Assembly: GCA_013003335.1 (NCBI GenBank)
Contig: JABDJT010000471.1
Coordinates: forward strand, 1 to 15,081
Length of the DNA: 15,081 bases
DNA from: Verrucomicrobiales bacterium
GTDB lineage: Bacteria; Verrucomicrobiota; Verrucomicrobiia; Verrucomicrobiales; DEV007
Direction of reading: 5' to 3'
The notes beneath the pieces were generated by a model. The model saw only the letters and a list, made by a program, of their open reading frames with translations, was not told where the DNA came from and searched no databases. Every line of letters begins with the position of its first letter. Position 1 is the stretch's first letter. Below are positions 5,192 to 12,447 of the stretch, one piece after another. Position numbers and translations under genes: made by a program.

Positions 5192-7654
5192 GTGCGTCTA
5201 ATCGATTGTGCGGACGAACTGAATTTTTCGATTCCTGATTTGATGGAAGATTTTGAACAGCTTTTGGAGGATTCCTCGGAGGAAATCATCGAGATTTCGA
5301 CCGGGGATTCTGATGATCCGATCCCGGAATGGCGGCGGGATATGCCGGAGATCATTCCGGTGATGCCGCTACGGGGCGTAGTCCTGTTCCCCGGGACGGT
5401 GGCTCCCCTCACGGTCGAGCGCTCGCCCAGCCAGAAACTGCTCGAGGAATTACTCCCGACCGGCCGCCTGCTTGGCCTCGTGACGCAAAAGGACGCCGAA
5501 GAGGAAACGCCCGGTCCGGACGGCGTCTACAATGTCGGCGTACTCGGGAATGTGCTGCGCATGATGCGCCAGGATGACGACACGGTCCTGGTTCTGATCC
5601 AGATCGTCGAGCGCATCCGCTTCACCGATTTCCTGCACATCACGCCGTATTTACGGGCGAAGTTCGAGATTCTCGAAAACGTGCTGCCGGTTCATTCGGA
5701 CGAAATCTGGGAAGCCTCCCTCCGCAATTTCAAAGAATCCGCCACGCAATTGATTCTCGCGAACCCGAATATTCCGGACGAAGCCACCCAGGCCCTGAAC
5801 GCGATCGAATCGCCTTCCGTCCTCACGGATTTTCTCGCGACCAATCTTTCCATCGAGCTGCCGCAAAAGCAGGATTTGCTCGAGGAAACAAACGTCCTCA
5901 AGCGACTCGAAGACGTCCAGAAAGTGATCAACAACCAGCTTCGCATTGCTGAATTGCAGCAAAAACTCCGCGACGACGTCGAAGAGGAATTTTCCGATGC
6001 CCAGCGCCGGGCTTACCTCCGCGAGCAACTGCGGGCGATCCAGCGGGAACTGGGTGAGGGCGACGGATCGGAAGAACAGGTCGTCGATTTGCGGGACCGG
6101 CTGGAAGACGCAAAGCTCTCGATGGAAGCAGCCGAGGTGGCCGAGCGGGAATTGAAACGCCTCGAAATCGTGCCGCCGAGCAGCCCGGAACACTCCGTGA
6201 TCGTCAATTACCTCGAAACACTCGCCGATTTGCCCTGGGAAAAACTGAGCGAAGACCACGATGACCTCGTCCGCGCTCAGGAAATCCTCGACCGCGATCA
6301 CTACGGCCTGGAAAAAGTGAAACGGCGGCTGGTCGAATACCTCGCCGTCCGCACCCTGAACCCGGACGGCAAGGGCCCGATTCTCTGCCTGCTCGGTCCG
6401 CCTGGCGTCGGGAAAACCAGTCTCGGAAAATCGATCGCCGCGGCTCTCGGGCGCGAATTTTCCCGCATCAGCGTTGGTGGAATCCGCGATGAATCCGAAA
6501 TCCGCGGTCACCGCCGGACCTACATCGGCGCGATGCCCGGTCGCCTGATCCAGGAGATCCGCCGCGTCGGCACCCGCAACCCGATCATCATGCTCGACGA
6601 AGTCGATAAGATTGGAGCCGATTTTCGCGGTGATCCGGCGAGCGCCCTCCTTGAAGTGCTCGATCCGCACCAAAACGACAGCTTCGTCGATCGCTATCTC
6701 GATGTGCCGTTCGATCTCAGCCAGGCCATTTTTATCGCCACCGCCAACACGATCGACCCCGTGCCCGGCCCCCTCCGCGACCGGATGGAGGTTATCGAAT
6801 TACCCGGTTACACCGAGGAGGAGAAAGTTCAGATCGCCAAGCGCTACCAGGTTCCGAGGCAGCTCGAGGAAAACGGCCTGAAAACGAAGCAGTGCAAATG
6901 GACCATGGCCGCGATCCGGAAGGTGATCGAGGAATACACCCGCGAAGCCGGTGTGCGGAATCTCGAACGGGAAATCGGCAGCGTCTGCCGGGCCGTCGCC
7001 GCGAAAGTGGCGGTGAATCCCAGGACCGAAATCAAGGTGACCCCGGAATATGTCGAAGAGGTGCTCGGCCCACCCAAAGTTTCCCGCGAAACGAAGAGCG
7101 GAGCCAGCTTGCCGGGTGTTGTGAACGGGCTCGCTTACACGCCTTACGGCGGCGAGGTGCTGAACATCGAAGCGATCCGGTTTCCCGGGAAAGGGAATCT
7201 CAAACTGACCGGCCAAATCGGCGACGTGATGCGCGAATCGATGGAAGCCGCCTTGAGCCTCGTCAAAAGCCGGGCCAAACAACTCGACATCGACTACGGG
7301 CACTTTGGAGAATTCGATACTCACATCCACGTCCCTGCCGGCGCCATTCCAAAAGACGGCCCCAGCGCCGGAGCTGCCATGTTCACCGCCCTCGCCTCGT
7401 TGTTTGCGGATCGAAAAGTGAACAAGAACATCGCCATGACCGGCGAAATCAATCTGCGCGGCGAAGTCCTGCCGATCGGCGGGCTGAAGGAAAAATCGCT
7501 CGGAGCCCTCCAGGCCGGCATCAAGAAAATCCTGATTCCACAGGGGAACGAAAAAGACATACCCGACATACCCGAATCCGCCCGGAAAAAGCTCACCATC
7601 ATTCCCGTCTCCACCGTCGAGGAAGTGCTCGCGGAAGTCCTGCTGAAAAAATGA
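5192..7654 (+). CDS. lon: ATP-dependent Lon protease
   Basis: This 820-residue protein is a LonA-type soluble AAA+ serine protease that degrades misfolded and regulatory proteins. The LAN substrate-binding domain begins at about residue 53 (IIPVMPLRGVVLFPG), a coiled coil covers about 230-325, and the AAA+ module has Walker A GPPGVGKTS (402-410) and Walker B IMLDEVD (466-472). The protease domain carries the KDGPSAG motif with catalytic Ser725 and the GGLKEK motif with catalytic Lys768, the same 43-residue separation as in E. coli Lon. The GTG start gives an acidic extension of about 50 residues before the LAN domain; ATG at 5243 is an alternative start. Neither has a Shine-Dalgarno sequence. 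The gene follows hsp20 by 9 bp, and a dispersed palindrome follows 13 bp after the stop. Confidence 0.97.
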   Translation: MRLIDCADELNFSIPDLMEDFEQLLEDSSEEIIEISTGDSDDPIPEWRRDMPEIIPVMPLRGVVLFPGTVAPLTVERSPSQKLLEELLPTGRLLGLVTQKDAEEETPGPDGVYNVGVLGNVLRMMRQDDDTVLVLIQIVERIRFTDFLHITPYLRAKFEILENVLPVHSDEIWEASLRNFKESATQLILANPNIPDEATQALNAIESPSVLTDFLATNLSIELPQKQDLLEETNVLKRLEDVQKVINNQLRIAELQQKLRDDVEEEFSDAQRRAYLREQLRAIQRELGEGDGSEEQVVDLRDRLEDAKLSMEAAEVAERELKRLEIVPPSSPEHSVIVNYLETLADLPWEKLSEDHDDLVRAQEILDRDHYGLEKVKRRLVEYLAVRTLNPDGKGPILCLLGPPGVGKTSLGKSIAAALGREFSRISVGGIRDESEIRGHRRTYIGAMPGRLIQEIRRVGTRNPIIMLDEVDKIGADFRGDPASALLEVLDPHQNDSFVDRYLDVPFDLSQAIFIATANTIDPVPGPLRDRMEVIELPGYTEEEKVQIAKRYQVPRQLEENGLKTKQCKWTMAAIRKVIEEYTREAGVRNLEREIGSVCRAVAAKVAVNPRTEIKVTPEYVEEVLGPPKVSRETKSGASLPGVVNGLAYTPYGGEVLNIEAIRFPGKGNLKLTGQIGDVMRESMEAALSLVKSRAKQLDIDYGHFGEFDTHIHVPAGAIPKDGPSAGAAMFTALASLFADRKVNKNIAMTGEINLRGEVLPIGGLKEKSLGALQAGIKKILIPQGNEKDIPDIPESARKKLTIIPVSTVEEVLAEVLLKK

Positions 7655-7667
7655 CCCGAAACGAATC

Positions 7668-7698
7668 AACAGGGTCTATTTTCCAAACCAACCCTGTT
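7668..7698. repeat. Dispersed palindromic repeat, copy 2
   Basis: The arms AACAGGGT (7668-7675) and ACCCTGTT (7691-7698) are separated by 15 bp. The inner stem is decayed to a short TTT/AAA pairing. The flanks CGAATC before and GGATCG after suggest that the full repeat is longer than 31 bp. The copy lies between lon and the sulfatase gene, ending 11 bp before the sulfatase ATG, so in RNA the hairpin would lie close to that start. Confidence 0.9.
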
Positions 7699-7709
7699 GG
7701 ATCGGAATC

Positions 7710-9191
7710 ATGAAATTTCTCTCCGCCGCTTCCCTTTTTCTTTTCGCGTTCTCCGCCGCCGCGGAGCAGACCCACCCCAACATCCTGTTTCTTTTCACCG
7801 ACGACCACGCTACCCAGGCCATCAGCGCCTACGGCGGTCCGCTCGCCAAAATTGCGCCGACTCCGAATCTCGACCGCATTGCGGAGGAGGGAATGCTGTT
7901 CAAAAAATGCTACGTCACGAATTCGATCTGCGGGCCGTCACGGGCTGTCGTGCTGACCGGAAAATATTCCCACCTGAACGGTTTCCGCAGTAATGGCGAC
8001 ACCTTCGATGGTTCCCAAATGACAGCACCGAAGTGGGTGTGGAAAGCGGGTTACGAGACGGCGATCATCGGCAAATGGCACCTGAAATCCGAGCCGACGG
8101 GCTTTGATCACTTCGAGGTGCTGAAAGGCCAGGGGCAATATTACAATCCCGGTTTGAACACGAACGGCGAGACGGTGAGACACACCGGTTACACGACCGA
8201 CATCATCACCGACCGGACCATCGACTGGCTGGAAACGAAGTGGGACAAGGACAAGCCGTTCTTCCTGATGAGCCAGCACAAAGCCCCGCACGGTCGCTGG
8301 GAACCGGCCTTGCGGCATTTGGAATGGCTCGACGACGTTGAGGTTCCCGAACCGCCCACGCTCTTTGATGATTATTCCGGCCGGACCAAAGCCGCATCGC
8401 AGCACAAAATGGGCATCGCCGATCACATGGGCGATCACCGGCTGATGTTGAAATACTCCAGCAAACACACGCCGGAGCAGTTCAAGATCTTCGATGGGTA
8501 TTTCCGTCCGCGAAACGAAGCCTTTTTGAAAGCGGACCTCCGCGGGAAAGAGCGGACGAAGTGGCACTACCAACGCTATATCAAGAATTATCTGCGCTGC
8601 GTCCGGTCCGTGGATGAAAACGTGGGCCGGTTGCTGAAATGGCTCGACGACAACGATCTCGCCGAAAACACGGTCGTGATTTACAGCTCCGACCAGGGCT
8701 TTTACCTCGGCGAACACGGCTGGTTCGACAAACGCTGGATGTACGAGGAAAGCTTTCGCACGCCGCTCATGGTCCGCTGGCCCGGCACGGTGGAACCGGG
8801 CAGCGTGAATGACACCGATCTCGTCTCGAATCTCGATTTCGCGCAAACCTTTATCGATATTGCCGGTATATCTGATCAGAAAAACATGCAGGGCCGCTCG
8901 CTCGTTCCCGTATTGGAAGGCAACACGCCCGCAGACTGGCGGAAAACGCATTATTACCATTATTACGAGGCCGGGGGCCACGGGGTGCCGGTTCACTTCG
9001 GTGTAACCGACGGCCGTTACAAGCTGATCCGTTTTCCCGATCCGAAGCTGGATGCGTGGGAGTTCTATGACCTGGAAAATGATCCGCAAGAGTTGGAGAG
9101 CGTTTACGGCGACGAGACGTATGCGGACGAGCAAACGCGATTGAAGCTCGAGCTCGCTCGGCTGCAGGAGAAATTCAAGGTCGATGAGTGA
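7710..9191 (+). CDS. Exported type I sulfatase (formylglycine-dependent)
   Basis: This 493-residue protein hydrolyses sulfate esters, most likely on a sulfated polysaccharide or glycan. An N-terminal signal peptide (residues 1-18, AAA before Glu19) predicts export to the periplasm. Metal ligands Asp31 and Asp32 lie in TDDH. CGPSR (Cys74 to Arg78) is the C-x-P-S-R signature in which Cys74 is converted to formylglycine, followed by TGKY with Lys85. GKWHLK supplies Lys122 and His124, and SSDQGFYLGEHGW supplies the second metal-binding Asp-Gln pair. The general look is of the GlcNAc-6-sulfatase/choline-sulfatase-like groups, but substrate is not assignable. No maturase, SusCD or glycoside hydrolase gene is nearby. 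The last 8 bases overlap the start of pth, so this accessory enzyme is probably co-transcribed with translation genes. Confidence 0.95.
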   Translation: MKFLSAASLFLFAFSAAAEQTHPNILFLFTDDHATQAISAYGGPLAKIAPTPNLDRIAEEGMLFKKCYVTNSICGPSRAVVLTGKYSHLNGFRSNGDTFDGSQMTAPKWVWKAGYETAIIGKWHLKSEPTGFDHFEVLKGQGQYYNPGLNTNGETVRHTGYTTDIITDRTIDWLETKWDKDKPFFLMSQHKAPHGRWEPALRHLEWLDDVEVPEPPTLFDDYSGRTKAASQHKMGIADHMGDHRLMLKYSSKHTPEQFKIFDGYFRPRNEAFLKADLRGKERTKWHYQRYIKNYLRCVRSVDENVGRLLKWLDDNDLAENTVVIYSSDQGFYLGEHGWFDKRWMYEESFRTPLMVRWPGTVEPGSVNDTDLVSNLDFAQTFIDIAGISDQKNMQGRSLVPVLEGNTPADWRKTHYYHYYEAGGHGVPVHFGVTDGRYKLIRFPDPKLDAWEFYDLENDPQELESVYGDETYADEQTRLKLELARLQEKFKVDE

Positions 9192-9864
9192 TTCGGGCAT
9201 CCGCCTCATCGCCGGGCTCGGCAACCCCGGCAGGCAATACGAGAAAACGCGGCACAACGTCGGGTTCGAGATCGCGGATGAACTCATTTCCAGCCGGGGC
9301 TGGGATTGGCAATTCGAGAAAAAATGGAAGGCGGAAGTCGCCCGGCAGGGCAGCGACCTGATTTTCGTAAAACCGCAGACCTACATGAATTTGAGCGGCG
9401 AATCGGTCGCGAAAATCGCGAAGTTTTTCAAAATCGAGCCGGCGGAAGTGCTGGTGATTTTTGACGATGTCGATCTGCCGCTTGGAAAGCTGCGTTTTCG
9501 AAAAAGTGGATCAGCTGGTGGTCATAACGGCGTGAAATCGATTATTCAATGTCTCGGGACCGACGGTTTTCCCCGCCTGAAATTCGGGATCGGCCACAGT
9601 GGCGGCAGCAAAAAAATGGTCGGCCACGTGCTCGGAAAATTTTCGCCGGACGAGAAAAATGAGTTGGAAAAAAACATGGCAAGAGCCGTCGAAGGTGTAA
9701 ATTGTGCGCTTTCCCGCGGACTCGACGAGGCGATGAACTTGTTCAACCAGCGGGAGAAAAAGCCCAAACCGAAAAAGAAAAAAGCAGAAGAAAAATCCAA
9801 CCCACCCGAATCGGACTCAACCGGCGAAACGCCGACCGAAGCTGATTCTGAAACCCCAACATGA
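9184..9864 (+). CDS. pth: Peptidyl-tRNA hydrolase
   Basis: This 226-residue cytoplasmic esterase recycles peptidyl-tRNAs released from stalled ribosomes. Family residues are all present: Asn14 in GLGNPG, catalytic His24 in TRHNVGF, Asn69 in TYMNLSGE, Asp97 in FDDVDLPLG, and His114/Asn115 in GGHNG. The catalytic domain ends near residue 195. It is followed by an unusual tail of about 30 residues, first Lys-rich (EKKPKPKKKK) and then acidic and Ser/Thr/Pro-rich, which the usual roughly 190-residue enzymes lack. The ATG lies inside the end of the sulfatase gene (8-base overlap) and the stop overlaps the rpsF start (ATGA), suggesting translational coupling on both sides. Confidence 0.97.
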   Translation: MSDSGIRLIAGLGNPGRQYEKTRHNVGFEIADELISSRGWDWQFEKKWKAEVARQGSDLIFVKPQTYMNLSGESVAKIAKFFKIEPAEVLVIFDDVDLPLGKLRFRKSGSAGGHNGVKSIIQCLGTDGFPRLKFGIGHSGGSKKMVGHVLGKFSPDEKNELEKNMARAVEGVNCALSRGLDEAMNLFNQREKKPKPKKKKAEEKSNPPESDSTGETPTEADSETPT

Positions 9865-10148
9865 AACGGAAATACGAAAGCATCTACGTCCTGAAACTGC
9901 AGGGCCAGGAAGACTCTGCCGAGGACCTCGTCGGCGAAATCAGCAAAGAGCTGGAAGGTGAAGGCGCCACCCTCGAACAAATCGACCGCCTCGGGAAACG
10001 CGAGTTTGCCTACGAAAATCACGACAAGCAAAAGCACGGTTTCTTCGTGCAGTTCCAGTTCGAATCCGATCCGGAAAAAATTAATTCCCTGAGAAGCAAG
10101 CTGGCACTGCATAAGGAAATCATGCTCCAGCACTACCGCCGCAAATAA
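9861..10148 (+). CDS. rpsF: Ribosomal protein bS6
   Basis: This 95-residue small-subunit protein binds bS18 and the central domain of 16S rRNA. The KYESIYVLKL opening strand, the IDRLGKREFAYENHDKQKHGFFVQFQFE core and the final HKEIMLQHYRRK are typical of the bS6 ferredoxin-like fold, and the length is normal. The start overlaps the pth stop by four bases (ATGA). The usual partners ssb, rpsR and rplI do not follow; an intrinsic terminator ends the unit about 35 bp after the stop. No Shine-Dalgarno sequence is seen, so translation probably depends on coupling to pth. Confidence 0.96.
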   Translation: MKRKYESIYVLKLQGQEDSAEDLVGEISKELEGEGATLEQIDRLGKREFAYENHDKQKHGFFVQFQFESDPEKINSLRSKLALHKEIMLQHYRRK

Positions 10149-10181
10149 TTCCCGCTTCTTTCTGCTTTTTCGATCCGAATC

Positions 10182-10220
10182 ACCCGGACCCGGCCCCGTG
10201 CCTGTCCGGGTTTTTCTTTT
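10182..10220 (+). terminator. Intrinsic terminator after rpsF
   Basis: ACCCGGAC (10182-10189) and GTCCGGGT (10204-10211) form a perfect 8-bp GC-rich stem around a 14-nt loop, followed at once by a T-rich run (10211-10220). It closes the sulfatase-pth-rpsF unit. This is the only classic Rho-independent terminator I see in the window. Confidence 0.85.
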
Positions 10221-10242
10221 CCGGGACCTGAAAAAACGAACC

Positions 10243-10273
10243 AACAGGGTCCGTTCATCGAACCAACCCTGTT
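10243..10273. repeat. Dispersed palindromic repeat, copy 3
   Basis: The arms AACAGGGT (10243-10250) and ACCCTGTT (10266-10273) flank a 15-bp spacer with an inner GTTC/GAAC stem. It follows the rpsF terminator by 22 bp and precedes the rmlD promoter candidate by 9 bp. Since a real terminator already stands here, this copy is probably not needed for termination. Confidence 0.9.
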
Positions 10274-10282
10274 CGATCGTTT

Positions 10283-10309
10283 TTGACACCGGCGCGCCGC
10301 CGATTTAAG
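10283..10309 (+). promoter_or_regulatory. Candidate promoter of rmlD
   Basis: A perfect -35 hexamer TTGACA (10283-10288) is followed, after a short 15-bp spacer, by TTTAAG (10304-10309). Transcription would start near 10316, leaving about 9 nt before the ATG. The spacer contains GGCGCGCC (10291-10298), an 8-bp palindrome. The short spacing and weak -10 limit confidence. Confidence 0.4.
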
Positions 10310-10324
10310 ACTCCCTCCCCCACC

Positions 10325-11230
10325 ATGCCGGAACGCATTGTCATTATCGGAGCCAACGGCCGTCTCGGCCGCGCCATCCTCGGTTTCTGCGAGGGCCGCT
10401 TCGAAGTCCTTCCGCTGATCAGCGCCGACTTGAACCTCACCTGGCCGGAGGAATTAATCCGCACGGTTCTTGAGCCGGAGGATTTCGATTTGCTTCTGAC
10501 GACCGCCGCATTCAACGATGTCGACAAGTGCGAAGGCAATCCGGTGGCGGATCAAATCAATGGCGCCGCACCCGGGATCCTTGCAAAAATCTGTGCGGAA
10601 AAGAACGCCCGGATGATTCATTTCAGCACAAATTATGTGTTCGACGGCTCAAAAGCAGAGCCTTATACCGAGGATGATCCGGTTTGCCCGATCAGCGATT
10701 ACGGTCGCAGCAAGCTGTTGGGCGAACAGGAAGTGCTCGGCGTTTCGGAGGACAACCTCGTGATTCGATTGAGTTGGCTGTTCGGCCCCGGCGATGAAAA
10801 AAATGAAGCCACACCCGACTGGGCAATTCGCCAGGCCGTGAAAAGTGACGCTGTCTGTATCGTCGAGGACTGCTGGGCCTCGCCCGGGTATACCCTCGAT
10901 GTCGCCGAAGCAGTGATCGGTCTTTTTGAAAAACCCGACGTGAAGGGAATTCTCCATCTCGCCAACGAAGGCACCTGTAGCTGGAAGGAATTCGGCCAGC
11001 ACTCGATCAACTGTGCCGATGAACTCGGGATTCCCGTGAAGTCGAAAACAGTCGGCGGAACGACACTCGAATCGATTTTCGGTCATTCCGGCCGAGCTCC
11101 GCGCCCGGTGCACGGTTCGCTTTCCAATGCCCGGTACGAAGCGCTGACCGGAAACCGGTTGCGAAACTGGGAGGACGCCGTCCGGCATTACGTGAAACAC
11201 ACCGTCGCGGCCCGCTATCTCGATTCGTAA
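10325..11230 (+). CDS. rmlD: dTDP-4-dehydrorhamnose reductase (RmlD family)
   Basis: This 301-residue short-chain dehydrogenase/reductase of the extended RmlD type catalyses the last NAD(P)H-dependent step to dTDP-L-rhamnose, used in O-antigen and other surface glycans. The Rossmann motif GANGRLG is at residues 9-15, the active-site strand FSTNYVFDG at about 100-108, and the catalytic YGRSK (Tyr126, Lys130) follows the typical PISD. The frame is open further upstream to a TTG at 10283, but that codon lies in the promoter-like sequence and the first extra residues are unrelated to the family, so ATG at 10325 is chosen. No Shine-Dalgarno sequence is seen. rmlB follows after 65 bp; rmlA and rmlC are not in the window. 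Confidence 0.88.
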   Translation: MPERIVIIGANGRLGRAILGFCEGRFEVLPLISADLNLTWPEELIRTVLEPEDFDLLLTTAAFNDVDKCEGNPVADQINGAAPGILAKICAEKNARMIHFSTNYVFDGSKAEPYTEDDPVCPISDYGRSKLLGEQEVLGVSEDNLVIRLSWLFGPGDEKNEATPDWAIRQAVKSDAVCIVEDCWASPGYTLDVAEAVIGLFEKPDVKGILHLANEGTCSWKEFGQHSINCADELGIPVKSKTVGGTTLESIFGHSGRAPRPVHGSLSNARYEALTGNRLRNWEDAVRHYVKHTVAARYLDS

Positions 11231-11256
11231 TTGGAAAATCTCATTCCACCGTTACC

Positions 11257-11284
11257 GTTTCGCCCCTTTTTCAAAAACCGAAAC
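11257..11284. promoter_or_regulatory. Near-palindrome between rmlD and rmlB
   Basis: GTTTCG (11257-11262) and CGAAAC (11279-11284) bracket TTTTT-C-AAAAA (11267-11277). The arrangement is symmetric apart from a 4-base CCCC insert against a single C. It ends 11 bp before the rmlB ATG and could be an operator or a weak RNA hairpin. Confidence 0.3.
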
Positions 11285-11295
11285 CGAACTTTGTC

Positions 11296-12369
11296 ATGCG
11301 TATTCTAGTCACCGGCGGCGCCGGATTCATCGGATCAAATCTCGTCCACTTTCTCCTCGGCAAAGCCGGGGATGAATTCGGCATCGAGGTCGAAAAAGTG
11401 GTCAATCTCGACAAGCTGACTTACGCCGGAAACCCGGAAAACCTGGCTTCGCTGGAGGGGGATGACCGACACATTTTTGTCCAGGCGGACATCTGTGATG
11501 CGGAAAAAATCGCGCAGCTCTACGCCGATCACGATATCACGCACGTGATGCACCTGGCGGCGGAATCCCACGTGGACCGGTCGATTGACGCTCCCGAGGA
11601 ATTCATCCTGACGAATTTCGTCGGCACCTTCCAGATGCTGCATGGCGCACGCGGTCACGTTGAAAAGACCGGGAAATCGCCCGATGATTTTCGCTTTCTC
11701 CACGTCTCGACCGACGAGGTTTATGGTTCGCTGGAAATGGATGACCCCGCCTTTTCGGAAACCACCCCCTATGCGCCGAACAGCCCGTATTCCGCTTCAA
11801 AGGCAGGCAGCGACCACCTCGCCCGGGCCTATTTTCACACTTTCGGTCTGCCGGTCGTGACGACGAATTGCTCGAACAACTACGGCCCCTACCAGTTTCC
11901 CGAAAAACTGATCCCGCTCATGATTGCGAAGGCCCGACGGGGCGAAAATCTTCCCGTCTACGGCGACGGATCGAACGTGCGGGACTGGCTCTACGTCGAA
12001 GACCACTGCCGTGGCCTGACGGCGGCGCTCGTGAAAGGTCGTCCCGGCGAGGTCTACAACATCGGCGGCAAGTGCGAGATGAAAAATATCGACGTTGTTC
12101 GGCACATCATTGAAATCGTGAACGATTTGCTGCCGGATGGCGAAACGCGAAATGCGGATGACCTGATCACCTTCGTCACCGATCGGCCGGGTCACGATCA
12201 CCGCTACGCCATCGACTGCTCGAAAATCGAGGCGGAACTCGGCTGGGAACCGCAGGAGAATTTCGAAAGCGGCTTGCGCCAAACCATCGAGTGGTATTTC
12301 GAAAACGACGAGTGGATCAAATCGATCGAGGAAGGCACCTACCAGGGCGAGCGGCTCGGGAGCGTTTGA
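11296..12369 (+). CDS. rmlB: dTDP-glucose 4,6-dehydratase
   Basis: This 357-residue NAD+-dependent dehydratase converts dTDP-glucose to dTDP-4-keto-6-deoxyglucose, the second step of dTDP-rhamnose synthesis. The cofactor motif GGAGFIGS is at residues 7-14. HLAAESHVDRSID, catalytic Thr139-Asp140-Glu141 in STDEVYG, and YSASK (Tyr165, Lys169) are all present. So are TNCSNNYGPYQFPEKLIPL and the substrate loop DGSNVRDWLYVEDHC. Length matches the family. The ATG lacks a Shine-Dalgarno sequence. With rmlD 65 bp upstream it makes a rhamnose pair in the order D-B, different from the common rmlBDAC order. A decayed palindromic repeat follows directly after the stop. Confidence 0.97.
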   Translation: MRILVTGGAGFIGSNLVHFLLGKAGDEFGIEVEKVVNLDKLTYAGNPENLASLEGDDRHIFVQADICDAEKIAQLYADHDITHVMHLAAESHVDRSIDAPEEFILTNFVGTFQMLHGARGHVEKTGKSPDDFRFLHVSTDEVYGSLEMDDPAFSETTPYAPNSPYSASKAGSDHLARAYFHTFGLPVVTTNCSNNYGPYQFPEKLIPLMIAKARRGENLPVYGDGSNVRDWLYVEDHCRGLTAALVKGRPGEVYNIGGKCEMKNIDVVRHIIEIVNDLLPDGETRNADDLITFVTDRPGHDHRYAIDCSKIEAELGWEPQENFESGLRQTIEWYFENDEWIKSIEEGTYQGERLGSV

Positions 12370-12370
12370 G

Positions 12371-12391
12371 CGAATCAACCCTGTTGGATCG
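12371..12391. repeat. Dispersed palindromic repeat, deletion remnant (copy 5)
   Basis: CGAATC is followed by AACCCTGTT and GGATCG. These are the same left flank, right arm and right flank as copy 2, but the left arm and spacer are missing. Relative to copy 2, 22 bp are gone, and the missing piece would lie between two CAAC microrepeats. It starts one base after the rmlB stop. Confidence 0.75.
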
Positions 12392-12409
12392 AATTCGGCA
12401 AAAGTTGAA

Positions 12410-12427
12410 GTCTGCAGCAATGCAGAC
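12410..12427 (+). promoter_or_regulatory. Hairpin with GNRA-type loop upstream of nadE
   Basis: GTCTGCA (12410-12416) and TGCAGAC (12421-12427) pair perfectly around the tetraloop GCAA, a stable GNRA loop. The hairpin ends 20 nt before the nadE ATG. Only a short T4 run (12438-12441) follows at a distance, so it is a poor terminator. A leader structure or a 3' end of the rml transcript are both possible. Confidence 0.45.
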
Positions 12428-12447
12428 GAACGTATTGGTTTTCAGAA

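Noticed and set aside
10283..10324. A TTG start that would extend rmlD by 14 codons.
   Set aside because: The TTG is part of a TTGACA promoter-like hexamer, and the added residues do not belong to the family; ATG 10325 places the Rossmann motif at the usual position.
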